20,920 nt of DNA from Actinomycetota bacterium (GCA_020200675.1 JAIVIG010000031.1:1-20920); one strand, 5' to 3'; shown: positions 7,403-14,870, numbered from the stretch's first letter. The notes: generated by a model from the letters alone, not told the origin. Made by a program: numbers and translations.

Positions 7403-7627
7403 GTGAAGAGAGTACTTTATTTGGCTACGGCCGCTCTGGTGGCCATGCTGATCCTCGCGCCGACCGCCATGGCGCAGGAGATGACCGTGATGCAGGAAGA
7501 GACGATGATGATGGAGAAGGATCTCCCCAAGAGCGGTGGTGTGCCGGTCGGGTCGATACTCTTGCCGGCCGCCGCCCTGCTCGTCGGCGGAGGCGTCCTG
7601 GGCTACGCGGTCCTGCGGCGCAGGTAG
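7403..7627 (+). CDS. Tiny exported Met-rich protein with LPKSG sorting signal
   Basis: A 74-residue protein that is almost all targeting signals. Residues 1-24 form a signal peptide (VKRVLYLATAALVAMLILAP, then TAMA) with cleavage expected before QE. The C-terminus is a sortase-type tail: LPKSGG (about 42-47), a hydrophobic helix (PVGSILLPAAALLVGGGVLG) and the basic end AVLRRR. What would remain on the surface is only about 20 residues, QEMTVMQEETMMMEKDLPKS, with six Met and five Glu. I chose GTG 7403 because AAGGAG lies nine bases before it and the signal peptide begins there; the frame is open upstream to 7349. LPKSG in place of LPXTG is an inferred sorting motif; no sortase gene is in the window. 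Its function is unknown. A strong terminator follows. Confidence 0.75.
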   Translation: MKRVLYLATAALVAMLILAPTAMAQEMTVMQEETMMMEKDLPKSGGVPVGSILLPAAALLVGGGVLGYAVLRRR

Positions 7628-7642
7628 CATCGGAGTAGAATA

Positions 7643-7703
7643 AGGATAGGGTTTATCCCTCCGGGGGCGTCCTACACGGCCTGCACCTGTGTTTCGCCCC
7701 CGG
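7643..7703 (+). other. Two stacked hairpins in the 3' region of the LPKSG gene
   Basis: AGGATA and TATCC around 7644-7659 form a small hairpin. Then CCGGGGGCG (7661-7669) pairs perfectly with CGCCCCCGG (7695-7703), and within its loop ACAC (7674-7677) can pair with GTGT (7689-7692). No T-run follows, so these are not terminators by themselves. They could protect the 3' end of the short mRNA or belong to a small RNA ending at the terminator just downstream. Confidence 0.45.
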
Positions 7704-7716
7704 TTAACCTCTCGAC

Positions 7717-7759
7717 ACCCGGTGGTGGGTCGCCAGAAGAACCCGCCGCCGGGTTTTTT
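7717..7759 (+). terminator. Strong intrinsic terminator after the LPKSG mini-gene
   Basis: ACCCGGTGGTGGGT (7717-7730) pairs with ACCCGCCGCCGGGT (7741-7754), with two G-T wobbles, around a ten-base loop. It is followed directly by a run of six T. It ends transcription coming from the LPKSG gene and insulates the FAD-oxidoreductase operon. Confidence 0.85.
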
Positions 7760-7900
7760 GTGCTCGTGAGTACGAGACCGCCTCCAGGGTTAGCCTTTCG
7801 AACACCACGGTGCTCGTTGCCGGGCGCTCGCGCGCGTGTAGCGAATCGACCGGCGCCCTGGCGTGTAATCCACCCGCTAGTTTCTCTCCCGCGAGGCGGT

Positions 7901-7906
7901 TACACT
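7901..7906 (+). promoter_or_regulatory. -10 box for the FAD oxidoreductase operon
   Basis: TACACT ends 9 nt before the ATG at 7916. The hexamer 17 nt upstream is TAGTTT, a poor -35. No Shine-Dalgarno lies in the short CTCTAACTT between box and ATG, so the leader would be only two to four bases. The preceding 140 nt after the terminator hold no gene that I can see. Confidence 0.45.
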
Positions 7907-7915
7907 CTCTAACTT

Positions 7916-9157
7916 ATGAGGGTGATCGTTATCGGGGCCGGGCTCGCCGGCCTCACTTGCGCAAAGGTGTTGGCGGAACGCGGCGTCGAGGTCGTCGTCT
8001 TCGAGGCGTCGGACGGCGTCGGCGGACGGGTGCGGACGGACGAGCGGGACGGCTTTCTGCTGGACCGGGGCTTCCAGGTGTACTTCACCGCCTACCCGGT
8101 TTCGAGACGGCACCTCGACCACGAGGCGCTGAACCTCAGGGCCTTCGACCCCGGCGCGATCGTCTGTAGGGGAAGGAAGAAGGACGTACTCTCCGATCCG
8201 TTGCGGGACCCGAAGGCTCTCGTGCCGTCACTCCTCTCGGACGCGGCGACCTTCTCGGACAAGCTCGAGACCCTGAAACTGGCGGCGAAGAGCGTCGTGG
8301 AGAGGGCGGAGGCCGCGGGGAAATTAGATGGGGCGGACGTCTCGTCGCTTGAGTATCTGCGGAGAGAGGGGTTCTCCGGGAGGATAGTCGACGACTTCTA
8401 CCGTCCGTTCTACGGTGGGATCTTTCTGGACCGTTCGCTTTCGACTTCGTCGCGCGTCCTGCGGTTCACCTTCAAGATGCTCGCGACCGGCAAGATAGCC
8501 GTACCCGCCCGCGGGATCGGCGAAATCCCCAAACAGCTCGCCGCCCGGTTGCCGGTCGGCGCCGTGCGCACGAACAGCCCGGTCCGCTCGCTGCTGCGGG
8601 AGGGGGATCGGGTAGTCGGCGTCGAGGTCGCCGGGGAGAAGCACGAGGCGGACGCCGTGGTGGTGGCGACGGACGCGTCGGTAGCGAGGCGGCTCGCGGG
8701 GGCGGCGGCGCCCGAGGACTCGGTCGGGCAGGTCTGCGTCTACTACGCGGCCGGCGGGTTGGGGAGCGGGAAGAAGATCGTCCTGAGCGCCGAAGACGAA
8801 GGATTCGTGAACAACGCCGTGGAGATCAGCGCCGTCGCCTCGTCGTATGCCCCGCGCGGGCAGCACCTCCTCAGCGTCGTGGCGCTCGGGGGCTTCGAGC
8901 TCCCGGATGCGGAGATCTACCGTCGCGGCGTCGAGGAAGTGACCCGATGGTACCCGGAGGCGGATCTCGCGCCGCTCGCCGTCTACCGTGTGCCCTACGC
9001 CCAGTTTCCCCAACCGCCGGGCATCCACGAGAGGCTGCCGGAGAACCTTACAGGTACGTTAGGGCTGGTGCTCGCCGGGGAGTACACCGAAGATTCATCC
9101 ATAAACGGCTCCATGCTCTCGGGGGAGAAGGCGGCCGGGGAGGTGATGCGCGCTTGA
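7916..9157 (+). CDS. FAD-dependent oxidoreductase (phytoene desaturase/amine oxidase-like)
   Basis: A flavoprotein of the large FAD/NAD(P)-binding amine oxidase superfamily that includes phytoene desaturases and protoporphyrinogen oxidases. The N-terminus has the dinucleotide fold MRVIVIGAGLAGLTCAKVL with Gly7, Gly9 and Gly12, the ribose-binding acid in VVVFEASDGVGGRVRT, and the C-terminal FAD-contact segment LAGEYTEDSSINGSMLSGEK. At 413 residues it is complete. The substrate cannot be read from sequence; with an ABC exporter and a membrane glycosyltransferase behind it, a membrane lipid or isoprenoid-type substrate is a reasonable guess. It is the first gene of a coupled operon: its last bases contain GGGGAGGTGAT, the ribosome-binding site of the next gene, whose TTG start overlaps the stop. 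Confidence 0.88.
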   Translation: MRVIVIGAGLAGLTCAKVLAERGVEVVVFEASDGVGGRVRTDERDGFLLDRGFQVYFTAYPVSRRHLDHEALNLRAFDPGAIVCRGRKKDVLSDPLRDPKALVPSLLSDAATFSDKLETLKLAAKSVVERAEAAGKLDGADVSSLEYLRREGFSGRIVDDFYRPFYGGIFLDRSLSTSSRVLRFTFKMLATGKIAVPARGIGEIPKQLAARLPVGAVRTNSPVRSLLREGDRVVGVEVAGEKHEADAVVVATDASVARRLAGAAAPEDSVGQVCVYYAAGGLGSGKKIVLSAEDEGFVNNAVEISAVASSYAPRGQHLLSVVALGGFELPDAEIYRRGVEEVTRWYPEADLAPLAVYRVPYAQFPQPPGIHERLPENLTGTLGLVLAGEYTEDSSINGSMLSGEKAAGEVMRA

Positions 9158-9906
9158 TAGATGGAGTGGTTCCGGCCCTCAAGGTAGAGAAGCTCAGGAA
9201 GACGTACTCGAACGGGCTCCTGGCGCTGGATGGGATCTCGCTGGAGGTACAGGCCGGGCGGTTCTTCGGGCTGCTCGGGCCGAACGGCGCGGGGAAGACA
9301 ACGCTCATCAACAGCGTGGTGAGCCTGGCGCGTCCCGACTCGGGGAGGGTGGAGGTCTTCGGGTGGGACGCCCACCGCGAGTTCCGGGAGGCGCGGCGCA
9401 TGATCGGGGTCTCCCCCCAAGAGATGAACCTCGACAAGTTCCTGACCGTCGAGGAGGTTCTCCTGTACCACGCCGGTTACTACGGTGTCGAGAAGCGGAA
9501 GGCTCGCGAGAGGGCCGAGGAGCTGCTCGAACGGTTCGGTCTCGTCGGCAAGCGCAAGGACCGGGTCAACACGCTCTCGGGGGGGATGAAGCGGCGAGTC
9601 ATGTTCGCCCGCGCGCTCATACACGACCCCGAGATACTTTTCCTCGACGAACCGACGGCGGGGGTCGACATAGAGCTGCGTTACTCTTTGTGGGAGTACA
9701 TCCGGGAGCTGAACCGCGGGGGACTGACGATACTCTTGACGACGCACTACCTCGAAGAGGCCGAGGAGTTGTGCGAGGAGATCGCACTGATCAACGATGG
9801 CAAGATCGCCGCCCAGGACACGAGCGCGGGGCTGAAGGCCCGGTACGAGGCGAGGAGCGTGGAGGAGGTTTACCTGAAGGTGATGGGCCATGTTGCTGGT
9901 CGATAG
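9154..9906 (+). CDS. ABC transporter ATP-binding protein (DrrA/CcmA-type)
   Basis: This 250-residue ATPase powers an ABC-2 exporter with the next gene's permease. All motifs are intact: Walker A GPNGAGKTT (42-50), Q-loop SPQE (87-90), signature LSGGMKRR (141-148), Walker B ILFLDEP (161-167) and the switch His198 in LTTHYLEEAEEL. I chose TTG 9154 because GGGGAGGTGAT ends six bases upstream, an almost perfect ribosome-binding site, and the TTG overlaps the stop of the oxidoreductase (TTGA). GTG 9166 would lose only four residues. The open frame continues upstream through the previous gene but that part is not protein-like. The last 17 bases overlap the permease gene. Confidence 0.93.
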   Translation: MIDGVVPALKVEKLRKTYSNGLLALDGISLEVQAGRFFGLLGPNGAGKTTLINSVVSLARPDSGRVEVFGWDAHREFREARRMIGVSPQEMNLDKFLTVEEVLLYHAGYYGVEKRKARERAEELLERFGLVGKRKDRVNTLSGGMKRRVMFARALIHDPEILFLDEPTAGVDIELRYSLWEYIRELNRGGLTILLTTHYLEEAEELCEEIALINDGKIAAQDTSAGLKARYEARSVEEVYLKVMGHVAGR

Positions 9907-10657
9907 GCCGTTTCGGACGCTACTCTCGCGCGAGATCCTGCGCTTCACCAGGATCTGGATACAGACTATCGTGCCGCCGCTCCTTACCTCGCTCCTGTAC
10001 CTGGTGGTCTTCGGGGTGGCCCTGGGTACCCGCATCCGGGAGGTGGACGGGGTACCCTACCTGGAGTACATCCTGCCGGGGGTGGCTTTGATGAGCCTAA
10101 TCACCGGCTCGCACATGAACTCTTCGTGGTCGGTGTTCGACGCCAAGCGCGAGCGTTACATAGACGAGGTCCTCATAAGCCCGATGAGCGACCTGCAGAT
10201 CGCGCTGGCCTACTCTCTGGGCGGGACGCTGCGCGGCCTCATCATGGGGCTCGGGGTCTTCGTGGTGGGGATACCGTTCGTCGGGGTGACCGTCGAGCAC
10301 CCGGGTCTTCTGGTCCTGATCGGGGTCTTATCTTCGTTTACCTTCGCTTCTTTGGGGACGATGGTCGGGGCTCTCGCGACCAGGATAGACCACATCTCCT
10401 TCCTCACGAACGTGGTCATCCAGCCGCTGGCTTTTCTAGGTGGGGTGTTCTACTCCGTCGAGATGCTCCCGGGAGCCTTGCGGGTCGCGACGCTGTTCGA
10501 CCCGATCTTCTACATGGTCGACGCCGCGCGCTACGCGACACTCAGAGCTTCCGACTTGAACCACTACCCGACCCTGGCGGTGGTCTTCTTGCTGGCGGCG
10601 CTCGCCTTCACCGGCGCCTGGTGGGCGATAAACAGGGGACCGAATCTCCGCTACTGA
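9890..10657 (+). CDS. ABC-2 type transporter permease
   Basis: A 255-residue membrane protein of the ABC-2 family (relatives act in drug, polysaccharide or lipid export), partner of the ATPase it overlaps by 17 bp. Six hydrophobic segments are visible, beginning at IQTIVPPLLTSLLYLVVFGV and ending at LAVVFLLAALAFTGAWWAI. The family pattern is LEYILPGVALMSLI in the first half and FLTNVVIQPLAFLGGVFYSVE before the last helices. The N-terminus is cytosolic with REILRFTRIW. It appears intact. Export is the expected direction because there is no binding-protein gene. The stop lies inside the apparent N-terminal region of the following glycosyltransferase frame. Confidence 0.92.
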   Translation: MLLVDRPFRTLLSREILRFTRIWIQTIVPPLLTSLLYLVVFGVALGTRIREVDGVPYLEYILPGVALMSLITGSHMNSSWSVFDAKRERYIDEVLISPMSDLQIALAYSLGGTLRGLIMGLGVFVVGIPFVGVTVEHPGLLVLIGVLSSFTFASLGTMVGALATRIDHISFLTNVVIQPLAFLGGVFYSVEMLPGALRVATLFDPIFYMVDAARYATLRASDLNHYPTLAVVFLLAALAFTGAWWAINRGPNLRY

Positions 10658-10739
10658 GACAGCCCCCGCTCCCTCCGGCGACTCCGCCTGGCCGTTCGTC
10701 CTCGCGGTCTTCGCGCTCTCGCGGCTGCTCTTCCTCGGG

Positions 10740-11837
10740 GTGGGGGCGGTCGCGGCGGTCGCGTTGCCGTGGGCGGAACCGGCCGGAGACCCGCTGGAGC
10801 AGCCGGGCTTGCTGAGCTACTGGGCCCACTGGGACGGGGCGTGGTACACGGAGATCGCCGCCGCGGGTTACATCGCGCGCGCCCCGGAGAGCACCGCTTT
10901 CTTCCCGGTCTTCCCGATGATCATGCGCGTCGGAAACGTCCTGGGCGGCGGGCCGGCCCTCTGGGGTATCCTCGTCTCCCTCGTCGCCACCGCCTTCGCG
11001 CTGTACGTCCTGTACCGGATCGCCGAGAAGTTCCGGGGCAAGAACGTGGCGAGGGCCACGGCGTTCACCTTCGCCTTCTTCCCGACGGCCTTCTATCTCA
11101 ACGCTCCGTTCACGGAGGCGCTCTTTGTCGCTCTCGGCGCCGGCTCGTTCTGGGCGGCCTATGTCCGGCGGGATCTCCTGCTCGCGGGCCTTCTGGGGGC
11201 CCTGGCCGCCGCTACCCGCAACTCCGGGGTGCTCCTGCTCATACCTCTGGGGTACGAGTGGTTACGCCACCGGCAGGAGTTCGGTTGGCGCGGCGCCTGG
11301 GAGCTGTCCCTCGTGCCGGCCGGGCTTCTGGGGTACATGGTCTTCCTGTGGTACCAGTTCGGTGATCCCCTGCTCTTCGCGAACGCGCAGACCGTCTTCT
11401 GGGGCCGCGAACTCACCAACCCGCTGACGACGCTCGGAGAGGCTTGGATCGATGCCGGGGACAGCGTGCCTTATCTCCTCGACCCCGCGACCCTCTTCCT
11501 CGACCCGAGGGCCGGCCCGACGCTCGAAGCCTCCAGCGCCATCAACATCGTGTTCCTCGCTATCTTCCTCGTTCTCATGGGCATCGGGTTCGTCGTCTTG
11601 CCACCGGGGCTCTCCGCGTTCTCTTTCGTCGTCATGCTGCTGCACGTGCTCACGCCGAGCCCCCTGATACCGCTCCTCGGCCTGCCCCGCTTCATGCTCG
11701 AAGCGTTCCCACTCTTCCTGGTGCTGGGCCTCCTGTTGTCGCGCAACAGACCCGCCCTCGTGGCGTGGCTCCTCGTCAGCGGCGGCCTGGGCATGGCGCT
11801 GACGACTTTGTTCGTCACCTGGCGATGGGTGGCTTAG
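10740..11837 (+). CDS. PIG-V-like membrane glycosyltransferase
   Basis: A polytopic GT-C-type protein resembling the bacterial PIG-V mannosyltransferase family, which uses lipid-linked sugars at the membrane. The signature loop after the first helix is YWAHWDGAWYTEIAAAGYI, with an acidic Asp expected to be catalytic, followed by STAFFPVFPMIM. About ten hydrophobic segments follow, with FFPTAFYLNAPFTEALF and AAATRNSGVLLLIPLGYEW, both typical. The given GTG start cuts through the first transmembrane helix: the same frame is open upstream to 10632 and encodes WPFVLAVFALSRLLFLGVGA, but no ATG, GTG or TTG occurs there. An ATC at 10644, with AGGGGA four bases before it, would give MSATETAPAPSGDSAWPFVL. 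It ends the FAD/ABC operon; the sugar acceptor is unknown. Confidence 0.78.
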   Translation: MGAVAAVALPWAEPAGDPLEQPGLLSYWAHWDGAWYTEIAAAGYIARAPESTAFFPVFPMIMRVGNVLGGGPALWGILVSLVATAFALYVLYRIAEKFRGKNVARATAFTFAFFPTAFYLNAPFTEALFVALGAGSFWAAYVRRDLLLAGLLGALAAATRNSGVLLLIPLGYEWLRHRQEFGWRGAWELSLVPAGLLGYMVFLWYQFGDPLLFANAQTVFWGRELTNPLTTLGEAWIDAGDSVPYLLDPATLFLDPRAGPTLEASSAINIVFLAIFLVLMGIGFVVLPPGLSAFSFVVMLLHVLTPSPLIPLLGLPRFMLEAFPLFLVLGLLLSRNRPALVAWLLVSGGLGMALTTLFVTWRWVA

Positions 11838-11910
11838 AGGGTGTGAGAATCCCTGGGCATGGGTTCGCGTTCGTGAGGTTGGCGCGGTTGCCGTACGTAG
11901 TAGGGGAGTG

Positions 11911-13044
11911 TCAGCGCTCACGAGGTGGAGACGTCGAACCTCGAACCACCAAACGTGTTGCCAGCGATCCGGCGCTCGGGCCGTCTTCCTCACGAAGCTG
12001 TGAGACCAGCATCCGTCCGGCTAATAACCCCTTCTCGGCGTGGTCCTGGTGGACGGTGGTCAGGGGAGGATCGGCGACGGCCGCCTCGGGGACGTCGTCG
12101 AACCCGACCACGGAGACGTCTTCTGGTACGGAAATCCCGTGCGCTGTTGCCCACTCGACGACGCCTAGAGCGAGCTGGTCGCTCAGGGCGAGGACGGCCG
12201 TCGGTCGGTGCTCCGGGGATAACAATGCCCCTGCCGCCCTACGCCCGAGTTCTTTGTCGCTGCCCGGGCACTCGTAGACGGGCACCTCCGACCAGGGCAG
12301 GCCGGCGCCCTCCAACGCGGCCCGGTAGCCCCGTAGCCTCAGACGGCTCACGCGGAACGCGGCTCGCTCCTGGCGGTCGAGGTCTGCGATCCCTTCCCGG
12401 CCGTCCGGTGAGAGGGCGAACGACACGACAGCGAACCTTTCGTGCCCGAGGTGAAGGGGGTGCTCTGCCGACGTTCGGGCCGCCGCCTCGTCGTCGATGC
12501 CCACGAAGGGCGCTCCCTCCGTGAGGGGCTGGTCTATCACTACCGCCGGCAATCGCCTTCCCAAGGCTGCTCTCAACAGCGGTTCCTCGTCGCTCATCGA
12601 GTAGATCACGAACCCGTCTACCGCGGCCTGTGCCGCCGCCCGGGGGTCGCGCTCTCCCGAGGCGCCACCGGCCGCGGGCACGAGTAGCAGACCCAAGTCC
12701 GCCTCCTCGGTGACCGAACTCAGCCCCCGCAAGAAGGAGACCGCGGCCGCATCGCCGAAGGCGTAGGAGAGCGGGTTCGAGTACAGTACCCCCACCACGT
12801 CCGTCCTCTGGCGCCTCAAGGAACGCCCCACCGGGTCAGGACCGTGATAGCCGAGCTTCGTGGCCGCCTCGAAGATACGCTCCCTCAAAGCCTCCGAGAG
12901 CTGGTCCGGGCGGTTGTACGCGTTGGAGACCGTCATCGCGGAGACCCCGACCTCTTCGGCGATCCGCGTAAGGGTCACGCGGTGCCCACCTGAACCGCCC
13001 GAAGACGGGCCTGCCCTTGCCTTCTTGCGGCCCATGATCCTCAT
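11911..13044 (-). CDS. LacI-family transcriptional repressor
   Basis: A 377-residue LacI/GalR-type regulator. The DNA-binding head is VTLTRIAEEVGVSAMTVSNAYNRP (split: helix-turn-helix about 24-45), with the hinge region around 70-80 (DPVGRSLRRQR), followed by the periplasmic-binding-protein-like core: DVVGVLYSNP, GFVIYSMSDEEPLL, VVIDQPLTEGAPFVGIDD, TAVLALSDQLALGVVEWA and VSVVGFDDVPEAA. The N-terminus carries about 20 extra residues before the head; the inner ATG 13035 is an alternative. A 14-bp perfect palindrome lies 10 bp upstream of its start and before the divergent DHA2 efflux gene, so it very probably represses both itself and the transporter. The effector is not apparent; the sugar-binding-type core suggests a sugar or nucleoside-like ligand, but efflux as the target is unusual for this family. 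Confidence 0.9.
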   Translation of the reverse strand: MRIMGRKKARAGPSSGGSGGHRVTLTRIAEEVGVSAMTVSNAYNRPDQLSEALRERIFEAATKLGYHGPDPVGRSLRRQRTDVVGVLYSNPLSYAFGDAAAVSFLRGLSSVTEEADLGLLLVPAAGGASGERDPRAAAQAAVDGFVIYSMSDEEPLLRAALGRRLPAVVIDQPLTEGAPFVGIDDEAAARTSAEHPLHLGHERFAVVSFALSPDGREGIADLDRQERAAFRVSRLRLRGYRAALEGAGLPWSEVPVYECPGSDKELGRRAAGALLSPEHRPTAVLALSDQLALGVVEWATAHGISVPEDVSVVGFDDVPEAAVADPPLTTVHQDHAEKGLLAGRMLVSQLREEDGPSAGSLATRLVVRGSTSPPRER

Positions 13045-13053
13045 GCTACACTG

Positions 13054-13081
13054 CTTTAACGTTAAAGATATATCGTTAAAG
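13054..13081. promoter_or_regulatory. LacI-type operator between repressor and efflux genes
   Basis: CTTTAACGTTAAAG (13054-13067) is a perfect 14-bp palindrome with the central CG typical of LacI-family operators. A second copy of its right half, CGTTAAAG, stands at 13074-13081, 14 bp further on, preceded by the AT-rich GATATAT. The site is 10 bp from the LacI start and about 20 bp from the GTG of the efflux gene, so a bound repressor would block both promoters. Confidence 0.75.
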
Positions 13082-13101
13082 GCGGTGGGTGAAGGAACGC
13101 C

Positions 13102-14436
13102 GTGGATGAGAGAGGCGGCACTCGGGTTGGGCGCAAGGACGCGGCGCTGGCGCTGTTGTGCGTGGCGCAGTTTGTAGACGTCTTGGACGTGAACGCGGTG
13201 ATAGTCGCCCTACATTCAATCGGAGAGGACCTTGGATTCTCACAAGCGGGTCTGCAATGGGTCGTTTCGGCTTACGTGTTGTTCTTCGCGGGCTTTTTGC
13301 TCCTGTCGGGAAGGGTGGCAGACCTGTGGGGGAGGAGGAGGGTCTTCGTCGCTGGGCTGGCCTTGTTCGCGGTGGCTTCGCTTTGCTGCGGCCTCTCGGT
13401 TTCCCCGGGGATGCTGGTAGTCTCGCGTGCTTTGCAGGGGCTAGGGGCGGCGATCACCGCCCCGGCGGCGCTCTCGATCGTCACCACCATCTTCGCGGAG
13501 GGCCCGGAGCGGGACCGCGCGGTGGCCGTGTGGACGGCGGTGGCCGCGGGGGGAGGGGCGGCGGGGTTGCTGTTGGGCGGTCTCATCACGGATTCTTTAG
13601 GCTGGGAGTGGATCTTCTTCCTCAACGTCCCCCTGGGCGTGGCGGGGATCGCGCTCTCTTACGTGCTGCTCCCCGAGAGCCGGGACTCCTCGACCTCCCC
13701 CGGGTTGGACCTTCTCGGGGCCGTAACGGCGTTCGCCGCCGCGTTCTTCGGGGCCTTTGTGTTCGTGGAGCGGCGCGTCGCCCATCCCCTGGTCCCCTTG
13801 AGACTCTTCCGCCTGCGCGAGTTGGTGGGGGCGGCTCTGGTCGCCTTCGCGCTCACCGCTGCCACCGCCCCGGTTAGCGTGCTGGTCACCCTCTACCTGC
13901 AAAACACCCTGGGTTACTCCGCGTCCTTTGCTGGCTTGACGGGCCTGCCGTTCAGCCTCTGCGTGATCGCCGGTTCGGTGCTGGGCGGTCGGATCGCCGG
14001 TCGCATGGGCGGCAGGGTAACGATGTCTTTGGGGCTCGCTGTAGTGGCGGCATCCGCCCTCGTTACCGCGGGCATCACCGCCGAGAGCGGCGTGGGTTAC
14101 GTGCTCGCGGGCGCCACGCTTTCCGGGTTGGGCTTGGGCTGCGCGTCGGTCGCTTCCACCGCTCGCGGAACTTCGGCGGTAGAAGAAGAGAAGCGCGGTC
14201 TGGCCTCGGGTTTCATGAACACCTCCGCGCAGGTGGGAACGGCGATGGGGCTGGCCTCCCTTCTCACCCTCGCGGCAGCCCGCACCGTTGCCCTATCCGA
14301 TGGTACGTACCCCGGAGCCGAAGCACTGGTGGCAGGCTACAGGTTCGCGCTCTTGCTCGCCGCGGGCGTCGCATCGCTCGGGGTGGTGGCTGCGCTCTGC
14401 CTCCTACGCGGGGTAAGAGAGTCCCGCAAACGCTAG
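13102..14436 (+). CDS. DHA2-type MFS drug transporter with an apparent missing helix
   Basis: An MFS efflux pump of the DHA2 (EmrB/QacA) type, which usually has 14 helices and exports drugs by proton exchange. Motif A is RVADLWGRRRVF (71-82). The first helix carries VDVLDVNAVIVAL with the Asp of the family motif, and motif C-like Gly-rich AAGGGAAGLLLGG is at about 148-160. Family proteins are usually about 470-520 residues; this one has 444. The segment LDLLGAVTA is joined directly to FAAAFFGAFVFVERRVAHPL, where relatives have two helices and a short loop; one helix (about 30-35 residues, near 13735) seems deleted in frame. GTG 13102 has GAAGGA about 5 nt before it. Divergent from LacI and under its operator. 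Confidence 0.85.
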   Translation: MDERGGTRVGRKDAALALLCVAQFVDVLDVNAVIVALHSIGEDLGFSQAGLQWVVSAYVLFFAGFLLLSGRVADLWGRRRVFVAGLALFAVASLCCGLSVSPGMLVVSRALQGLGAAITAPAALSIVTTIFAEGPERDRAVAVWTAVAAGGGAAGLLLGGLITDSLGWEWIFFLNVPLGVAGIALSYVLLPESRDSSTSPGLDLLGAVTAFAAAFFGAFVFVERRVAHPLVPLRLFRLRELVGAALVAFALTAATAPVSVLVTLYLQNTLGYSASFAGLTGLPFSLCVIAGSVLGGRIAGRMGGRVTMSLGLAVVAASALVTAGITAESGVGYVLAGATLSGLGLGCASVASTARGTSAVEEEKRGLASGFMNTSAQVGTAMGLASLLTLAAARTVALSDGTYPGAEALVAGYRFALLLAAGVASLGVVAALCLLRGVRESRKR

Positions 14437-14515
14437 TCGTCCTTGACCGTCTCAAGCGTGCGCCGCAGACACTACCCTACCGACCTCACCGATGCCGAAT
14501 GAAGTCGTCTCACTA

Positions 14516-14841
14516 CTACTGTCCAAAGGCGCTGAAGCCCGCAGCCACGACGAACCCGAACATCGCCTGGCTTCGCGGAAAGGCGCCGGAGGCAGCGCCG
14601 TCAGCGAGGAGTGCTGCATCAGCCGCGTCGGAGATGGCTCGTGCCCGGAGCCAGGGTGTCGGGTTCTCGCTGCGGAGGAGGCCGGCGGCGAGGATCAGGC
14701 CGCGCATGCCGAGGAAGCGGCCGAGGTTAGGGCGCTCTCCCATGCCGAAACTCTCGGTGGTCCGTGCCGGGGCTGCGAGCAGCGCCAGCCCGACGCCGAG
14801 GCTCACGAGGCCGAGCTCCGCGCCAGCTTGTACTCGTCCAC
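14516..14841 (-). pseudogene. Small membrane protein disrupted by a one-base frameshift
   Basis: The readable frame LGLVSLGVGLALLAAPARTT, GRFLGMRGLILAAGLL, WLRARAISDAADAALL resembles small actinobacterial membrane proteins (start of a helix, then a Gly/Pro-rich loop, a Gly-Ala-Arg-Glu-like segment, and later helices). The natural start is GTG at 14841: AGGAG lies eight bases before it, right after the stop of the previous gene. From there the frame reads VDEYKLARSSAS and stops. One extra G in the GGAG near 14815 would give VDEYKLARELGLVSLGVG and restore the whole protein. A longer start at 14902 in the readable frame yields an Arg-rich, unconvincing N-terminus. I therefore call a single-base deletion. 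Last gene of the acyltransferase operon; function unknown. Confidence 0.6.
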
Positions 14842-14870
14842 GTCGTTGGCTCCTTGTGCTGTTTTCGCGT

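Noticed and set aside
8947..9153. N-terminal extension of the ABC ATPase
   Set aside because: It lies inside the FAD oxidoreductase gene and is Arg/Gly-rich. TTG 9154 has a near-perfect ribosome-binding site.
11838..11910. Terminator between the convergent glycosyltransferase and LacI genes
   Set aside because: No stem with a following T-run could be found on either strand.
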